NCBI RefSeq assembly: GCF_014195505.1
Contig: NZ_JACIBV010000001.1
Location: 7,440,001 to 7,504,000 of the forward strand
From: Nonomuraea dietziae
Lineage (GTDB): Bacteria; Actinomycetota; Actinomycetes; Streptosporangiales; Streptosporangiaceae
Direction: 5' to 3'
Length of the DNA stretch: 64,000 nt
Shown here: positions 7,838-17,200 of the stretch, piece after piece
How positions within the stretch are numbered: position 1 is the first letter of the stretch
Layout of the letters: each line of letters begins with the position of its first letter
Notes under the pieces: generated by a model
Database searches by the model: none
Told to the model about the DNA's origin: nothing
Seen by the model: only the letters and a program-made list of their open reading frames with translations
Position numbers and translations under genes: made by a program

Positions 7838-9577
7838 GTGTTGCTGCGCATGTCGTCGTTGTTGCTTCGCACCCTGCGGGACGACCCGGCAGACGCGGAA
7901 GTCCCGAGCCACAAGCTCCTGGTCCGCGCCGGCTACGTCCGCCGCGTCGCGCCCGGTATCTACTCATGGCTGCCGCTGGGCAAGATCGCCCTCGAGAACG
8001 TCACCCGCGTCGTGCGCGAGGAGATGAACAGGATGGGCGGACAGGAGGTGCTCTTCCCCGCCCTGCTGCCCCGCGAGTACTACGAGACCACGGGCCGCTG
8101 GACCGAGTACGGCGACAACATCTTCCGCCTCAAGGACCGCAAGGGCGGCGACTACCTGCTCGGCCCCACCCACGAGGAGCTGTTCGCCGACATGGTGAAG
8201 GGCGAGTACTCCTCCTACAAGGACTACCCCGTCACGCTCTACCAGATCCAGAACAAGTACCGTGACGAGGCGCGGCCCAGGGCGGGCATCCTGCGCGGCC
8301 GCGAGTTCCTGATGAAGGACTCCTACTCCTTCGACCTCGACGACGACGGTCTCAAGCGCTCCTACGAGCAGCACCGCGAGGCCTACATCAGGACCTTCGA
8401 CAGGCTCGGCCTCAACTACAAGATCTGCTTCGCCACCTCGGGCGCCATGGGCGGCTCGGCCTCGGAGGAGTTCCTCGCCCCCACGCCCACCGGCGAGGAC
8501 GCCTTCGTCAACTGCCACCACTGCGGCTACGCGGCCAACGCCGAGGCCGTCGTCACCCCGGCGCCCGCCGCCCGCCCGCTGGAGGGGCTCGCGGCCCAGC
8601 GGGTGCTCGACACCCCCGACACCCCGACCATCGAGTCGCTGGTGTCGCTGGTCAACGCCCGGTACGGCCTGAACATCACCGCCGCCGACACCCTCAAGAA
8701 CGTCGTGGTCAAGGTCACCACCCCTGGCTCCGACAAGGAGGAGACGCTGGTCATCGGCGTCCCCGGCGACCGCGAGGTCGACTTCAAGCGACTCGAGGCC
8801 GCTCTGGCGCCCGGCGAGCCCGCCATCTTCGAGGACTTCCACAAGCACCCCGGCCTGGTGCGCGGCTACATCGGCCCGCAGGTGCTGAAGGACCTCGGCA
8901 TCCGCTACCTCGTCGACCCCCGCGTCTCCACCGGCACCTCATGGGTGACCGGCGCCAACGAGAAGGGCAAGCACGCCGTCGACGTCGTCGCCGGCCGCGA
9001 CTTCGTGCCCGACGGCACGATCGAGGCCGCCGAGGTGCGCGCGGGCGACGCCTGCCCCCGCTGCGGCAACGAGCTGTCCATCGACAGGGGCATCGAGATC
9101 GGCCACATCTTCCAGCTCGGCCGCAAGTACGCCGACGCCGCCGGGCTCGACGCCCTCGGCCCCGACGGCAAGCCGATCAGGATCACGATGGGCTCCTACG
9201 GCATCGGCGTCTCCAGGGCTCTCGCGGTGATCGCCGAGCAGAAGCACGACGCGCTCGGGCTCGTGTGGCCGCGCGAGGTGGCCCCCGCCGACGTGCACAT
9301 CGTCGGCACCGGCAAGGAGAACCAGGTCGAGGTGGCCGTCCAGCTCGCCGAGGAGCTCGAGTCGCGGGGGCTTCGCGTCCTGGTCGACGACCGCCCCTCG
9401 GTCTCGCCCGGCGTGAAGTTCAAGGACGCCGAGCTGCTGGGCATGCCCACCATCGTGGTGATCGGCCGCGGCCTCGGCCAGGGCGTCATCGAGCTGCGCG
9501 ACCGCGCGACGGGCGTCAAGGAGGAGATCCCGCTCGCCGAGGCCGCCGAGCGCGTGCTCGCCGCCTGCCGCGACTGA
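7838..9577 (+). CDS. proS: Prolyl-tRNA synthetase
   Basis: Charges tRNA-Pro. 579 residues, the length of bacterial-type ProRS with the INS editing domain between class II motifs 2 and 3. Visible: N-terminal SSLLLRTLRDDPADAEVPSHKLLVRAGYVRRVAPGIYSWLPLG (shown here in part as family hallmark), class II motif 2 YRDEARPRAGILRGREFLMKD, and motif 3 ITMGSYGIGVSRALAVIAEQ. Start taken at GTG 7838 because AGGAG sits 7-10 bp upstream; ATG 7850 is an alternative. Likely housekeeping and monocistronic, from a TAGCCT -10 box at 7795-7800. Confidence 0.97.
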   Translation: MLLRMSSLLLRTLRDDPADAEVPSHKLLVRAGYVRRVAPGIYSWLPLGKIALENVTRVVREEMNRMGGQEVLFPALLPREYYETTGRWTEYGDNIFRLKDRKGGDYLLGPTHEELFADMVKGEYSSYKDYPVTLYQIQNKYRDEARPRAGILRGREFLMKDSYSFDLDDDGLKRSYEQHREAYIRTFDRLGLNYKICFATSGAMGGSASEEFLAPTPTGEDAFVNCHHCGYAANAEAVVTPAPAARPLEGLAAQRVLDTPDTPTIESLVSLVNARYGLNITAADTLKNVVVKVTTPGSDKEETLVIGVPGDREVDFKRLEAALAPGEPAIFEDFHKHPGLVRGYIGPQVLKDLGIRYLVDPRVSTGTSWVTGANEKGKHAVDVVAGRDFVPDGTIEAAEVRAGDACPRCGNELSIDRGIEIGHIFQLGRKYADAAGLDALGPDGKPIRITMGSYGIGVSRALAVIAEQKHDALGLVWPREVAPADVHIVGTGKENQVEVAVQLAEELESRGLRVLVDDRPSVSPGVKFKDAELLGMPTIVVIGRGLGQGVIELRDRATGVKEEIPLAEAAERVLAACRD

Positions 9578-9668
9578 CCCTGCGTCCGGGGGCGGCGGGT
9601 CGGCCTCCGCCCCCTGGCCGTACGGCCGAGCGCCGTTACATCGCCCGCTCGCGGGAAGCAGTGTCGCT

Positions 9669-10541
9669 GTGAAGCATCGACACATCGACGTAGACGGAGT
9701 GCGGACCTTCTACAGGGAGGCGGGCCCCGAGGGGGCGCCCGTCGTGCTCCTGCCGCACGGCTACCCGTCGTCCTCGTTCCAGTTCCGCCACTTCATGCCC
9801 GCCATGGCCGATCGCTGGCGACTGGTCGCGCCCGACTACCCGGGTTTCGGCTACAGCGCGACCCCCGAGGACTTCCCCTACACCTTCGACGGCTACGCCG
9901 CCTTCCTCGACAGGTTCGCGTCGGTGATGGGCCTGCGGCACTACGCCCTGTACCTGCACGACTACGGCTCGCAGATCGGCCTGCGGCTGGCGATGAAGGC
10001 GCCGGAGCGCGTCACCGCCCTGATCATCCAGAACGGCGACATCTACGAGGACGAGCTCGGCCCCAAGTACAAGCCGCTCAAGGACTACTGGGCCGACCCC
10101 ACCCCCTCGGGCCGCGACCGGCTCAGCCAGGCGGTGTCGGAGGAGGGGTTCAGGGACGAGTTCGTCGGCGAGGTGGCCGAGCATCTCGCCGAGCGGATCA
10201 GCCCCGACCTGTGGGAGCTGTCGTGGCCGCTGATGGACACCCCCGCGCGCCGCGAGATCGCCGTGGGCCTGATGGAGGGGCTGAGGGAGAACCTCGGCTG
10301 GTTCCCTCGCTACCAGCGCTATCTCAGGGAGCACAGGCCGCCGACGCTGATCGTCTGGGGCCCCCAGGACGGGTACATGCCCGAGGGCGCCGCCCGCGCC
10401 TATCTGCGCGACCTGCCCGACGCCGAGCTCCACCTGCTGGAGGGCGGGCACTGGGCGCTGGAGACGAACCTGGACGAGATCGTCGCACTCACCCGCGACT
10501 TCCTCGGCCGCCTCGCGCCCGGTACCCCGCTTCAGCGGTAG
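9669..10541 (+). CDS. Alpha/beta hydrolase with Asp nucleophile (epoxide hydrolase/haloalkane dehalogenase-like)
   Basis: 290-residue cytoplasmic hydrolase. The oxyanion motif HGYP is at residue 30 and the nucleophile elbow reads HDYGSQIG, so the nucleophile is Asp98 rather than Ser, as in epoxide hydrolases and dehalogenases. The catalytic His is in GGHWALE (about 261) and the acid near GPQDGYMPEG. GTG start at 9669. The gene ends overlapping by 10 bp with the convergent DUF4236 gene. Substrate cannot be inferred; epoxide hydrolase activity is the best guess. Confidence 0.85.
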   Translation: MKHRHIDVDGVRTFYREAGPEGAPVVLLPHGYPSSSFQFRHFMPAMADRWRLVAPDYPGFGYSATPEDFPYTFDGYAAFLDRFASVMGLRHYALYLHDYGSQIGLRLAMKAPERVTALIIQNGDIYEDELGPKYKPLKDYWADPTPSGRDRLSQAVSEEGFRDEFVGEVAEHLAERISPDLWELSWPLMDTPARREIAVGLMEGLRENLGWFPRYQRYLREHRPPTLIVWGPQDGYMPEGAARAYLRDLPDAELHLLEGGHWALETNLDEIVALTRDFLGRLAPGTPLQR

Positions 10542-10735
10542 TAGCGGTGGCGGCGACCGCCGAGAGACTTGCTGAGATGGAAGCCGCCGGGGAGTCTCAC
10601 CGTGACGTGGCGGCGGCCGTCGGGGGTGGTGCTGACGTGGAAGCGGCGACCGCCGAAGCTGTGGCCGACTCCGTGGCGGGACAGGTTGATCCTGAACGGG
10701 CCCACCTTGATCGACTTACGGTAGTGCCAGCCCAT
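10532..10735 (-). CDS. DUF4236 small protein, copy 1
   Basis: 67 residues, starting MGWHYRKSIKVGPFRINLSRHGVGHSFGG in the pattern of DUF4236 (RKSxKxGPFRxNLSxxGxGxSxG). Strongly basic, Gly-rich, predicted beta-strand, no signal peptide. GAGGAGG precedes the ATG. Paralogue of the next gene; the pair is arranged head to tail 66 bp apart. The domain is widespread in bacteria and phages but has no assigned function. Confidence 0.8.
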   Translation of the reverse strand: MGWHYRKSIKVGPFRINLSRHGVGHSFGGRRFHVSTTPDGRRHVTVRLPGGFHLSKSLGGRRHRYYR

Positions 10736-10800
10736 CGAGCCTCCTCGGGAAAAGTCCGTGGTGCCCTGAAAACGAAGGGCACTACGGAGGAGTTCCCTGA

Positions 10801-10995
10801 TCAGCGGCGTGCGCTGCCGCCCAGCGTCTTGCGCCAGTGGAAACCGCCAGGGAGATTGACCGACAGCGTGCGCCGTCCGTCGGCGGTCCTGGTGACGCGG
10901 AAGGCCCTGTTGCCCCAGCTGTGCCCGACACCACCGCGGGACAGGTTCAGCCGGAACGGCCCTATCTTGATGGACTTGCGATAACCCCAGCCCAT
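10801..10995 (-). CDS. DUF4236 small protein, copy 2
   Basis: 64 residues beginning MGWGYRKSIKIGPFRLNLSRGGVGHSWG, about 60% identical to the copy at 10532. Start chosen at ATG 10995 because GGAGG lies just upstream and this puts MGWxYRKS at the N-terminus of both paralogues; an ATG 12 bp earlier would add MEAS. Tandem duplication of a DUF4236 gene; function unknown. Confidence 0.8.
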   Translation of the reverse strand: MGWGYRKSIKIGPFRLNLSRGGVGHSWGNRAFRVTRTADGRRTLSVNLPGGFHWRKTLGGSARR

Positions 10996-11077
10996 TGATG
11001 CCTCCATTGGGGGATTGGCGACGCGTCCCCGCTACCCATCCGAGAAGGCGTGAATCCCGCTGAGGCCGCGTGCGCCG

Positions 11078-11539
11078 TCAGCCGCCGGGGGTGGCCGACG
11101 GCGGGGCCGTGGTCTTGGCGGGCACGGTCTTGGCGGGCATGCCGGGGAAGGCCGTGACCGACGGACGGAAGCCGTACGACCTGATCACCGACTCCTGCAT
11201 GGCGAGCGCCGCCAACTTGCGTGTGGCGGCCCCCTGCGCCGCGCTGAGCTCGAGGTAGGCGGCCGTGACGCCCTCCTCCACATGGACGGCCAGACGGACG
11301 GCCTCCCTTGCGTTGCCGGGCACCACGGGCAGCGCGTAGGCGGCCTCGGGTTCGACGGGCCTGCCGCCGCCCGAGGAGATGAGCGCGCGCAGCTGGTCGC
11401 GCCTGGCCCTGTGGGCGTCGAAGGCCGCCGCCACCTTCGAGCGCAGCGACCCCCTCGTGCGGGCGCCCATCAGGCCGTAGGCGTAGACGGCGGCGTGCTC
11501 GGCGGCCAGCGCCTTGCCCAGCGCCTCGACGTCGCTCAT
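11078..11539 (-). CDS. Ferritin-like DUF4439 protein
   Basis: 153 residues, mostly helical. Sequence EALGKALAAEHAAVYAYGLMGAR followed by FDAHRARRDQLRALI has the Glu-His/His-x3-spaced pattern of the DUF4439 ferritin-like four-helix bundle; the C-terminus is a Thr/Pro/Ala tail (AKTVPAKTTAPPSATPGG). ATG with GGAAGGAC upstream. Followed upstream by a lipoprotein with a similar helical domain. Such DUF4439 genes commonly sit beside rimP in actinobacteria (from memory of genome context). Metal binding not shown. Confidence 0.75.
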   Translation of the reverse strand: MSDVEALGKALAAEHAAVYAYGLMGARTRGSLRSKVAAAFDAHRARRDQLRALISSGGGRPVEPEAAYALPVVPGNAREAVRLAVHVEEGVTAAYLELSAAQGAATRKLAALAMQESVIRSYGFRPSVTAFPGMPAKTVPAKTTAPPSATPGG

Positions 11540-11636
11540 GACAGTCCTTCCCTCGAAGCCCGGGCAGCCCCCACAGCCGCGCCCCCGCAGGCGCTCTGGT
11601 CTCGTCTCTCCGCGGCCTCGCGGGCGTGCGGGCCTC

Positions 11637-12119
11637 TCACAGCGACCTCGGCAGGGCGAGGGCGTGGAGGGCCTCGCAGGCCCCGATGCTGGCGATCAGC
11701 TGCGACAGCGGGGGAGAGGCCTTGCCGAGCTGGCGAGGGCGCAGCGCGGCGGCCTTGCGCTCCAGGTCGCGCAGCCTGTTCAGGGTCACCTTGGGCGGCG
11801 AGGGCGTCGGGGAGGGCGCGGCCGACGGCGCGGGGGAGGAGGGGGAGGGGGCGCTCTCGCGCGGCAGCCGTTCGCGCAGCGCGGCCAGGTGCTCCTCGTG
11901 ACGGGCCAGGAACGGCGCGAGCTTCTCGCCGCCCCCCGCCACCAGCGCGGAGTAGAGGCCGATCGTGCGCTCCTTGTCGGCGATCAGCTCGCGCAGCAGC
12001 AGGTGCTCGGGGTCGGGGGCCTTCGAGACGACGGGGCCGGGTTCGCCCGCCGTACAGCCGGACAGCGCCGCCATCGCCGCGCCGCCCGCGAGCACGGCAC
12101 GCCTGGACAGGGGACGCAA
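11637..12119 (-). CDS. Ferritin-like lipoprotein
   Basis: 160-residue exported protein. Start chosen at TTG 12119, which has GGAGG 6 bp upstream and gives a compact signal MRPLSRRAVLAGGAAMAALSGC: twin Arg, hydrophobic core and a lipobox LSGC, so the mature lipoprotein begins at Cys. The mature part has helical DPEHLLLRELIADKERTIGLYSALVAG and FLARHEEHLAALRERL, then a Ser/Pro linker and a further helix. Resembles the helical half of DUF4439 proteins, and its partner gene lies 97 bp downstream. Role unknown. Confidence 0.7.
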   Translation of the reverse strand: MRPLSRRAVLAGGAAMAALSGCTAGEPGPVVSKAPDPEHLLLRELIADKERTIGLYSALVAGGGEKLAPFLARHEEHLAALRERLPRESAPSPSSPAPSAAPSPTPSPPKVTLNRLRDLERKAAALRPRQLGKASPPLSQLIASIGACEALHALALPRSL

Positions 12120-12197
12120 GGACAACCTCCGGTCACGTCGGGAAGGCACATAGCATCGTAAGGGCTGGCGCACGCCGTTGGCGCGTTCCGCCTGACC

Positions 12198-12288
12198 GTG
12201 CCCAGGTACGATATGGTCTCGCTCTCTTGAGACTCAGCCGCCCGACCCTGTCGAGTGGCGCTCTTCCGTGCCCTGGTACGGATAGGGT
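12198..12288 (+). repeat. Direct repeat with embedded -10 boxes in the rimP leader
   Basis: GTGCCCAGGTACGATATGGT (12198-12217) recurs as GTGCCC T GGTACG G ATAGGGT (12268-12288), 70 bp downstream with two changes and one inserted base. Each copy ends in a possible -10 box (TATGGT, TAGGGT). The repeat could be a binding site for a regulator acting on tandem promoters of the rimP-nusA-infB operon. Inference from sequence only. Confidence 0.4.
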
Positions 12289-12358
12289 AAGAGCAGTCGT
12301 CGACTGAGCGGCCGCCATGTTCGGCGGCCATGGATCGCAACACAATAGGGAGGTCGAT

Positions 12359-12862
12359 ATGGGCAGCGCATCATCCCGCGACCACCTGATGAAGCTCCTG
12401 GAGCCCGTCGTCGCCACAGCAGGTCTCGACCTGGAAGACGTCACCGTCACGCGCGCGGGCAAGCGAAGCCTGCTGCGCGTGGTCGTCGACAAGGACGGCG
12501 GGGTCACGCTCGACGACATCGCCGAGGTCAGCCAGGGCGTCTCCGACGCGCTCGACGGCGACGACTCGATGGGGCAGTCGCCCTACACGCTGGAGGTCTC
12601 CTCTCCCGGAGTCGACCGCCCGCTGACCGAGCCGCGCCACTGGCGCCGCGCAGCCAAACGCCTGGTCAAGGCCGAGCTGCGCGACGGCGGCATGGTGGAG
12701 GGCCGCATCCGGGCCGCCGACGAGAGCGGCGTGGAGATCGACGTCGACGGCGCCTCGCGCAGGATCGACTATCAGGACCTGACCCGAGGACGGGTACAGG
12801 TGGAATTCCGCCGGTTCGAGGACGAGGAAGACGACCTCGACGACACCGGCGACGAGGGCTAA
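12359..12862 (+). CDS. rimP: Ribosome maturation factor RimP
   Basis: Needed for 30S subunit maturation. 167 residues, normal length. Start is ATG 12359 with AGGGAGG upstream; an earlier in-frame ATG at 12317 has no ribosome site. Family sequences LDLEDVTVTRAGKRSLLRVVVDKDGGVTLDDIAEVS and YTLEVSSPGVDRPLTEPRHW (in pieces) span residues 20-100. The C-terminus is an acidic tail (EDEEDDLDDTGDEG). First gene of the rimP-nusA-ylxR-infB operon; nusA starts 12 bp after its stop. Confidence 0.95.
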   Translation: MGSASSRDHLMKLLEPVVATAGLDLEDVTVTRAGKRSLLRVVVDKDGGVTLDDIAEVSQGVSDALDGDDSMGQSPYTLEVSSPGVDRPLTEPRHWRRAAKRLVKAELRDGGMVEGRIRAADESGVEIDVDGASRRIDYQDLTRGRVQVEFRRFEDEEDDLDDTGDEG

Positions 12863-12874
12863 GGGGGAAGCCTC

Positions 12875-13879
12875 GTGGACATCGACATGAGCGTCCTGCG
12901 CAGCCTTGAGCGGGAGAAGGACATCTCCTTCGACCTGGTCGTGAAAGCGATCGAGGATGCGCTGCTGATCGCCTACTTCCGTACGGAGGGCGCCGCGGCC
13001 AAGGCCAGGGCGGAGCTCGACCGCGCCACAGGGCACGTCACGATCTACGCGGCGGAGCTCGACGACGAGGGTGAGATCGTCAGGGAGTTCGACGACACCC
13101 CTGGCAACTTCAGCCGCATCGCGGCCACCACCGCCAAGCAGGTCATCCTGCAGCAGCTGCGCGACGCCGAGGACGAGATCAACTTCGGCGAGTTCGCCAG
13201 CCGCGAGGGCGAGCTGGTCTCCGGCGTCATCCAGCAGGGCCAGGACCCCCGCGTGGTGCTCGTCGACCTCGGCAAGATCGAGGCCGTGTTGCCCCACAAC
13301 GAGCAGGTGCCCGGCGAGGACTACGTCCACGGCGAGCGCATCCGCGCCTACGTCGTCCAGGTGAAGAAGGGCCACAAGGGTCCTTCCGTCACGCTGTCGC
13401 GCACCCACCCCGGCCTGGTGAAGAAGCTCTTCGCGCTCGAGGTGCCCGAGATCGCCGACGGCACCGTCGAGATCGCGGCGGTCGCGCGCGAGGCGGGTCA
13501 CCGCACCAAGATCGCGGTCGCCTCCCGCAAGGCGGGCGTCAACGCCAAGGGCGCGTGCATCGGCCCGATGGGCGCACGCGTGCGCAGCGTCATGACCGAG
13601 CTGCACGGCGAGAAGATCGACATCATCGACTGGTCCGAGGACCCCGCCGAGTTCGTGGGGAATGCGCTGTCGCCCGCACGCGTTTCGCATGTGGAGGTCC
13701 TCGACCTCGCCGGCAGGGTGGCGCGCGTCACCGTGCCCGACTACCAGCTCTCCCTCGCCATCGGCAAGGAGGGGCAGAACGCGAGGCTCGCGGCCAGGCT
13801 CACCGGATGGCGGATCGACATCCGTCCGGACACCCAGGCCGACGATCCCGCCGGTTCCGTAGATGCGTCCAAGCGGTAA
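12875..13879 (+). CDS. nusA: Transcription termination/antitermination factor NusA
   Basis: RNA-polymerase-binding elongation factor. 334 residues, the short actinobacterial form. N-terminal RNAP-binding domain (1-125), S1 domain around GELVSGVIQQGQDPRVVLVDLG, and two KH domains (EAGHRTKIAVASRKAGVNAKGACIGPMGARV; then VTVPDYQLSLAIGKEGQNARLAARLTGW). No acidic repeats, as usual outside proteobacteria. GTG start with GGGGGA upstream. Its last 17 bases overlap ylxR. Confidence 0.96.
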   Translation: MDIDMSVLRSLEREKDISFDLVVKAIEDALLIAYFRTEGAAAKARAELDRATGHVTIYAAELDDEGEIVREFDDTPGNFSRIAATTAKQVILQQLRDAEDEINFGEFASREGELVSGVIQQGQDPRVVLVDLGKIEAVLPHNEQVPGEDYVHGERIRAYVVQVKKGHKGPSVTLSRTHPGLVKKLFALEVPEIADGTVEIAAVAREAGHRTKIAVASRKAGVNAKGACIGPMGARVRSVMTELHGEKIDIIDWSEDPAEFVGNALSPARVSHVEVLDLAGRVARVTVPDYQLSLAIGKEGQNARLAARLTGWRIDIRPDTQADDPAGSVDASKR

Positions 13880-14177
13880 GCTGGAATATGGTGGCCAGGC
13901 GGCCCCGCTGAGAACATGCGTGGGCTGCAGGGTTCGCACGGCTAAGTCCGAGCTGCTCCATCTGGTGCTCGTCGGGGATCTCGTGATCCCTGACCTGCGA
14001 GGACAGCTCCCTGGCCGGGGTGCTTCGCTGCATCCCGACCTGAGCTGCCTGGAGCTTGCCGAGCGTCGCCGAGCGTTTCCGCGCGCGTTTCGCGTGCCGG
14101 GGCCGCTTGACATCTCGCGAGTGCGAGCGCACCTGGAGAAGGAGAACCACGAAATGTCATGTAGGACGCCGAGTTGA
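13863..14177 (+). CDS. ylxR: YlxR (DUF448) RNA-binding protein
   Basis: 104 residues. Hallmark RTCVGCRVRTAKSELLHLV near residue 17 and the basic GRGASLHPDLSCLELAERRRAF. Members bind RNA (RNase P modulation reported in Firmicutes). Starts inside the nusA gene (ATG 13863), so translation is coupled to nusA. The tail MSCRTPS is short and its stop TGA (14175-14177) overlaps the ATG of the first minigene in the infB leader. Confidence 0.88.
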   Translation: MRPSGKLEYGGQAAPLRTCVGCRVRTAKSELLHLVLVGDLVIPDLRGQLPGRGASLHPDLSCLELAERRRAFPRAFRVPGPLDISRVRAHLEKENHEMSCRTPS

Positions 14178-14239
14178 TGGGCGGAGTCAGATTGCTATGA
14201 GCGCCTGATGAGCACGCGGCGATGAAGACGTCAAGTTAA
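14177..14239 (+). other. Chain of four overlapping minigenes between ylxR and infB
   Basis: Four tiny open frames run end to end: MGGVRLL (14177-14200), MSA (14197-14208), MSTRR (14208-14225) and MKTSS (14222-14239). Each start overlaps the preceding stop (TGATG or ATGA), beginning with the ylxR stop, so ribosomes finishing ylxR could reinitiate four times before the infB leader. The three small ones have no ribosome-binding site of their own. A role in regulating infB translation or in mRNA protection is inference. Confidence 0.55.
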
Positions 14240-14289
14240 CGACGGTCCGGACGGCACTGCCAGCCTCCCGGGCCAAGTAAGGGAGTGCA

Positions 14290-17200
14290 GTGGCGAAGGT
14301 CCGGGTATACGAGCTCGCTAAGGAGTTCGGCGTCGAGAGCAAGGTCGTCATGGCCAAGCTCCAGGAGATGGGAGAGTTCGTCCGTTCGGCGTCCTCCACC
14401 ATCGAAGCGCCGGTGGTCCGCAGGCTCACCGAAGCTTTGGGCGTATCCAAGCCCACGAAGGGCGGCGGTTCGTCGTCCAAGCCGCAGCCGCCGAGGGCTG
14501 CGCCCCGGCCGGCTGACAGCAGCCAGGCCGGCAATGGCGTCGCGGAGGCGCCCGTTTCCTCAGGCCCGCGTCCGGGTCCTGTTCCGAAGCCGGGGCCCCG
14601 CCCCGGTCCCGCAGCCGGTGGCACTCCGCGCCCGCCGGTTCCGATGCCCCACCAGCAGCCTCAGCCCGAGGCCGCCAAGGCCGAGGCTCCTCGCGAGGCT
14701 CCGCAGGCCCCTCAGGCTCCGCGTTTCGAGAGCCCCAAGCCCTCCGCGGCTCCGCGTCCTGGGCCGGCTTCCCGCCCCGCGGCCCCCGGCCCTCGTCCTG
14801 GCCCCGCCCAGCAGGGTGGTCGTCCCGCGGGTCCCGGTGGTCCCCGTGACGGTGGCGCCCCGCGTCCCGCCGGTGGTCCCGGTGGTCAGCGCGAGGGTGG
14901 CGCGCGTCCAGGCCCCAAGCCTGGTCCGCGTCCCGGGCCTCGTCCCGGGAACAACCCGTTCTCGTCCAACGCGACCGGCATGGGTCAGCGTCCGCCGCGT
15001 CCCGGCGGCCCGCGTGAGGGCGGTCCCCGCGAGGGTGGTCCGCGTCCCGGCGGTCCCCGTGACGGCGCTCCGCGCGACGGCGCGATGCCGCGTCCGCCCG
15101 CGAGCCGTGGTGGTCAGGGCGCTCCCGGCGCCGGTGGCCCCCGTCCCGGCCCCGGTGCCGGCGGTCCGCGTCCCGGTGGCGGCCCAGGTGCGGGCGGTCC
15201 CCGTCCCGGTGGTCCGCGTCCCAACCCGATGATGATGCCGCAGGGTCGCCCTGCCGGCCCCGGTGGCGGTGGCGGCGCTGGCCGTCCCGGCGGCGGTGGC
15301 GGTGGCGGTCGTCCCGGCGGCGGTGGCGGCGGTGGCCGTCCCGGTGGCGGCGGCGGTTTCGCCGGTCGTCCCGGTGGCGGTGGAGGCGGCTTCGCCGGTC
15401 GTCCCGGTGGTGGCGGTGGCGCGGGTCCGCGCACCGGCACCGGCGGTCCCGGTGGCGGCGGCGGCTTCGCCGGTCGTCCCGGTGGCGGCGGCCGTGGCCG
15501 CGGCGGCGGTACGGCAGGCGCGTTCGGCCGCCCAGGTGGTCGTCCCGCGCGTGGCCGCAAGTCCAAGCGTCAGAGGCGCCAGGAGTTCGACAACATGTCG
15601 GCGCCGGCGATCGGCGGTGTGCAGGTTCCTCGCGGCAACGGCGCGACGATCAGGCTCCCGCGCGGCGCTTCGCTGTCCGACTTCGCCGACCGCATCGGCG
15701 CCAACCCCGCCTCGCTGGTGCAGATCATGCTGCACCTCGGCGAGATGGTGACGGCCACGCAGTCGGTCAACGAGGAGACCCTGCAGCTGCTGGGCGCCGA
15801 GCTCGACTACAACATCCAGGTCGTCAGCCCGGAGGAGGAGGACCGCGAGCTTCTCGAGGCCTTCGACATCGAGTTCGGCGAGGACGAGGGCGACGAGGCC
15901 GACCTGGCCGCGCGTCCGCCCGTCGTGACCGTCATGGGTCACGTCGACCACGGTAAGACCAAGCTGCTCGACGCCATCCGCAACACCAACGTGGCGGCGC
16001 GCGAGGCCGGTGGCATCACCCAGCACATCGGTGCCTACCAGGTCGCGACCGAGCACGAGGGTGAAGAGCGCAAGATCACCTTCATCGACACCCCCGGTCA
16101 CGAGGCGTTCACCGCCATGCGTGCCCGTGGTGCCAAGGCCACCGACATCGCCGTCCTGGTGGTCGCGGCCGACGACGGTGTGAAGCCGCAGACGATCGAG
16201 GCGCTCAACCACGCCCAGGCGGCCGACGTGCCCGTCGTGGTCGCGGTCAACAAGGTCGACAAGGAGGGCGCGGACCCGAACAAGGTGCGGGCCCAGCTCA
16301 CCGAGTACGGTCTGGTGGCCGAGGAGTTCGGTGGTTCGACGCTGTTCGTCGACATCTCCGCCAAGAACGGCACCGGCATCGAGGACCTTCTCGAGGCGAT
16401 CGTCCTGACCGCCGACGCCGAGCTCGACCTGCGGGCCAACCCGACGATGGACGCTCAGGGCCTCACGATCGAGGCTCGCCTCGACAAGGGTCGCGGCCCC
16501 GTCGCGACCGTCCTGGTCCAGCGCGGCACGCTGCGCGTCGGCGACTCCATCGTCTGTGGCGAGGCCTTCGGCCGCGTCAGGGCGATGCTCGACGACAACG
16601 GCGACCCGGTGGAGGAGGCCACGCCTTCGCGTCCCGTCCTGGTGATGGGTCTGACGGCCGTGCCGAGCGCCGGTGACAACTTCATCGTCGTCACCGACGA
16701 CCGGATGGCCAGGCAGATCGCCCAGCAGCGCGCCGCGCGCAAGCGCAGCGCCGACATGGCGAAGTCGAGCCGTCGCCTGACCCTCGAGGAGCTGTTCAGC
16801 AACCTCGAGAAGGGTCGCGTCGACGAGCTCAAGCTCATCATCAAGGGTGACGTGTCCGGTTCGGTCGAGGCGCTGGAGGACGCGCTGCTCAAGATCGACG
16901 TCGGCGACGAGGTCAGGCTCCGTGTCCTGCACCGCGCCGTCGGTGCGATCACCGAGTACGACGTCAACCTGGCCGTCGCCGACGACAACGCGGTCATCAT
17001 CGGCTTCAACGTCCGCCCCGAGCCTCGGGCGCGCGACCTGGCCGAGCGCGAGGGCGTCGACATCCGCTACTACTCGGTCATCTACCAGGCGATCGAGGAA
17101 ATCGAAGCGGCGCTCAAGGGCATGCTCAAGCCCGAGTTCGAAGAGGTCCAGATGGGCACCGCCGAAGTCCGCGAGGTCTTCAAGGTGCCGAAGATCGGCA

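Noticed and set aside
14820..15540. Possible CRISPR or tandem repeat array
   Set aside because: The repetition is the coding repeat of the infB Gly/Arg/Pro linker; no spacers.
15114..15566. Pro/Gly-rich frame that looks like a PPE or collagen-like protein
   Set aside because: It is the antisense of the IF-2 linker.
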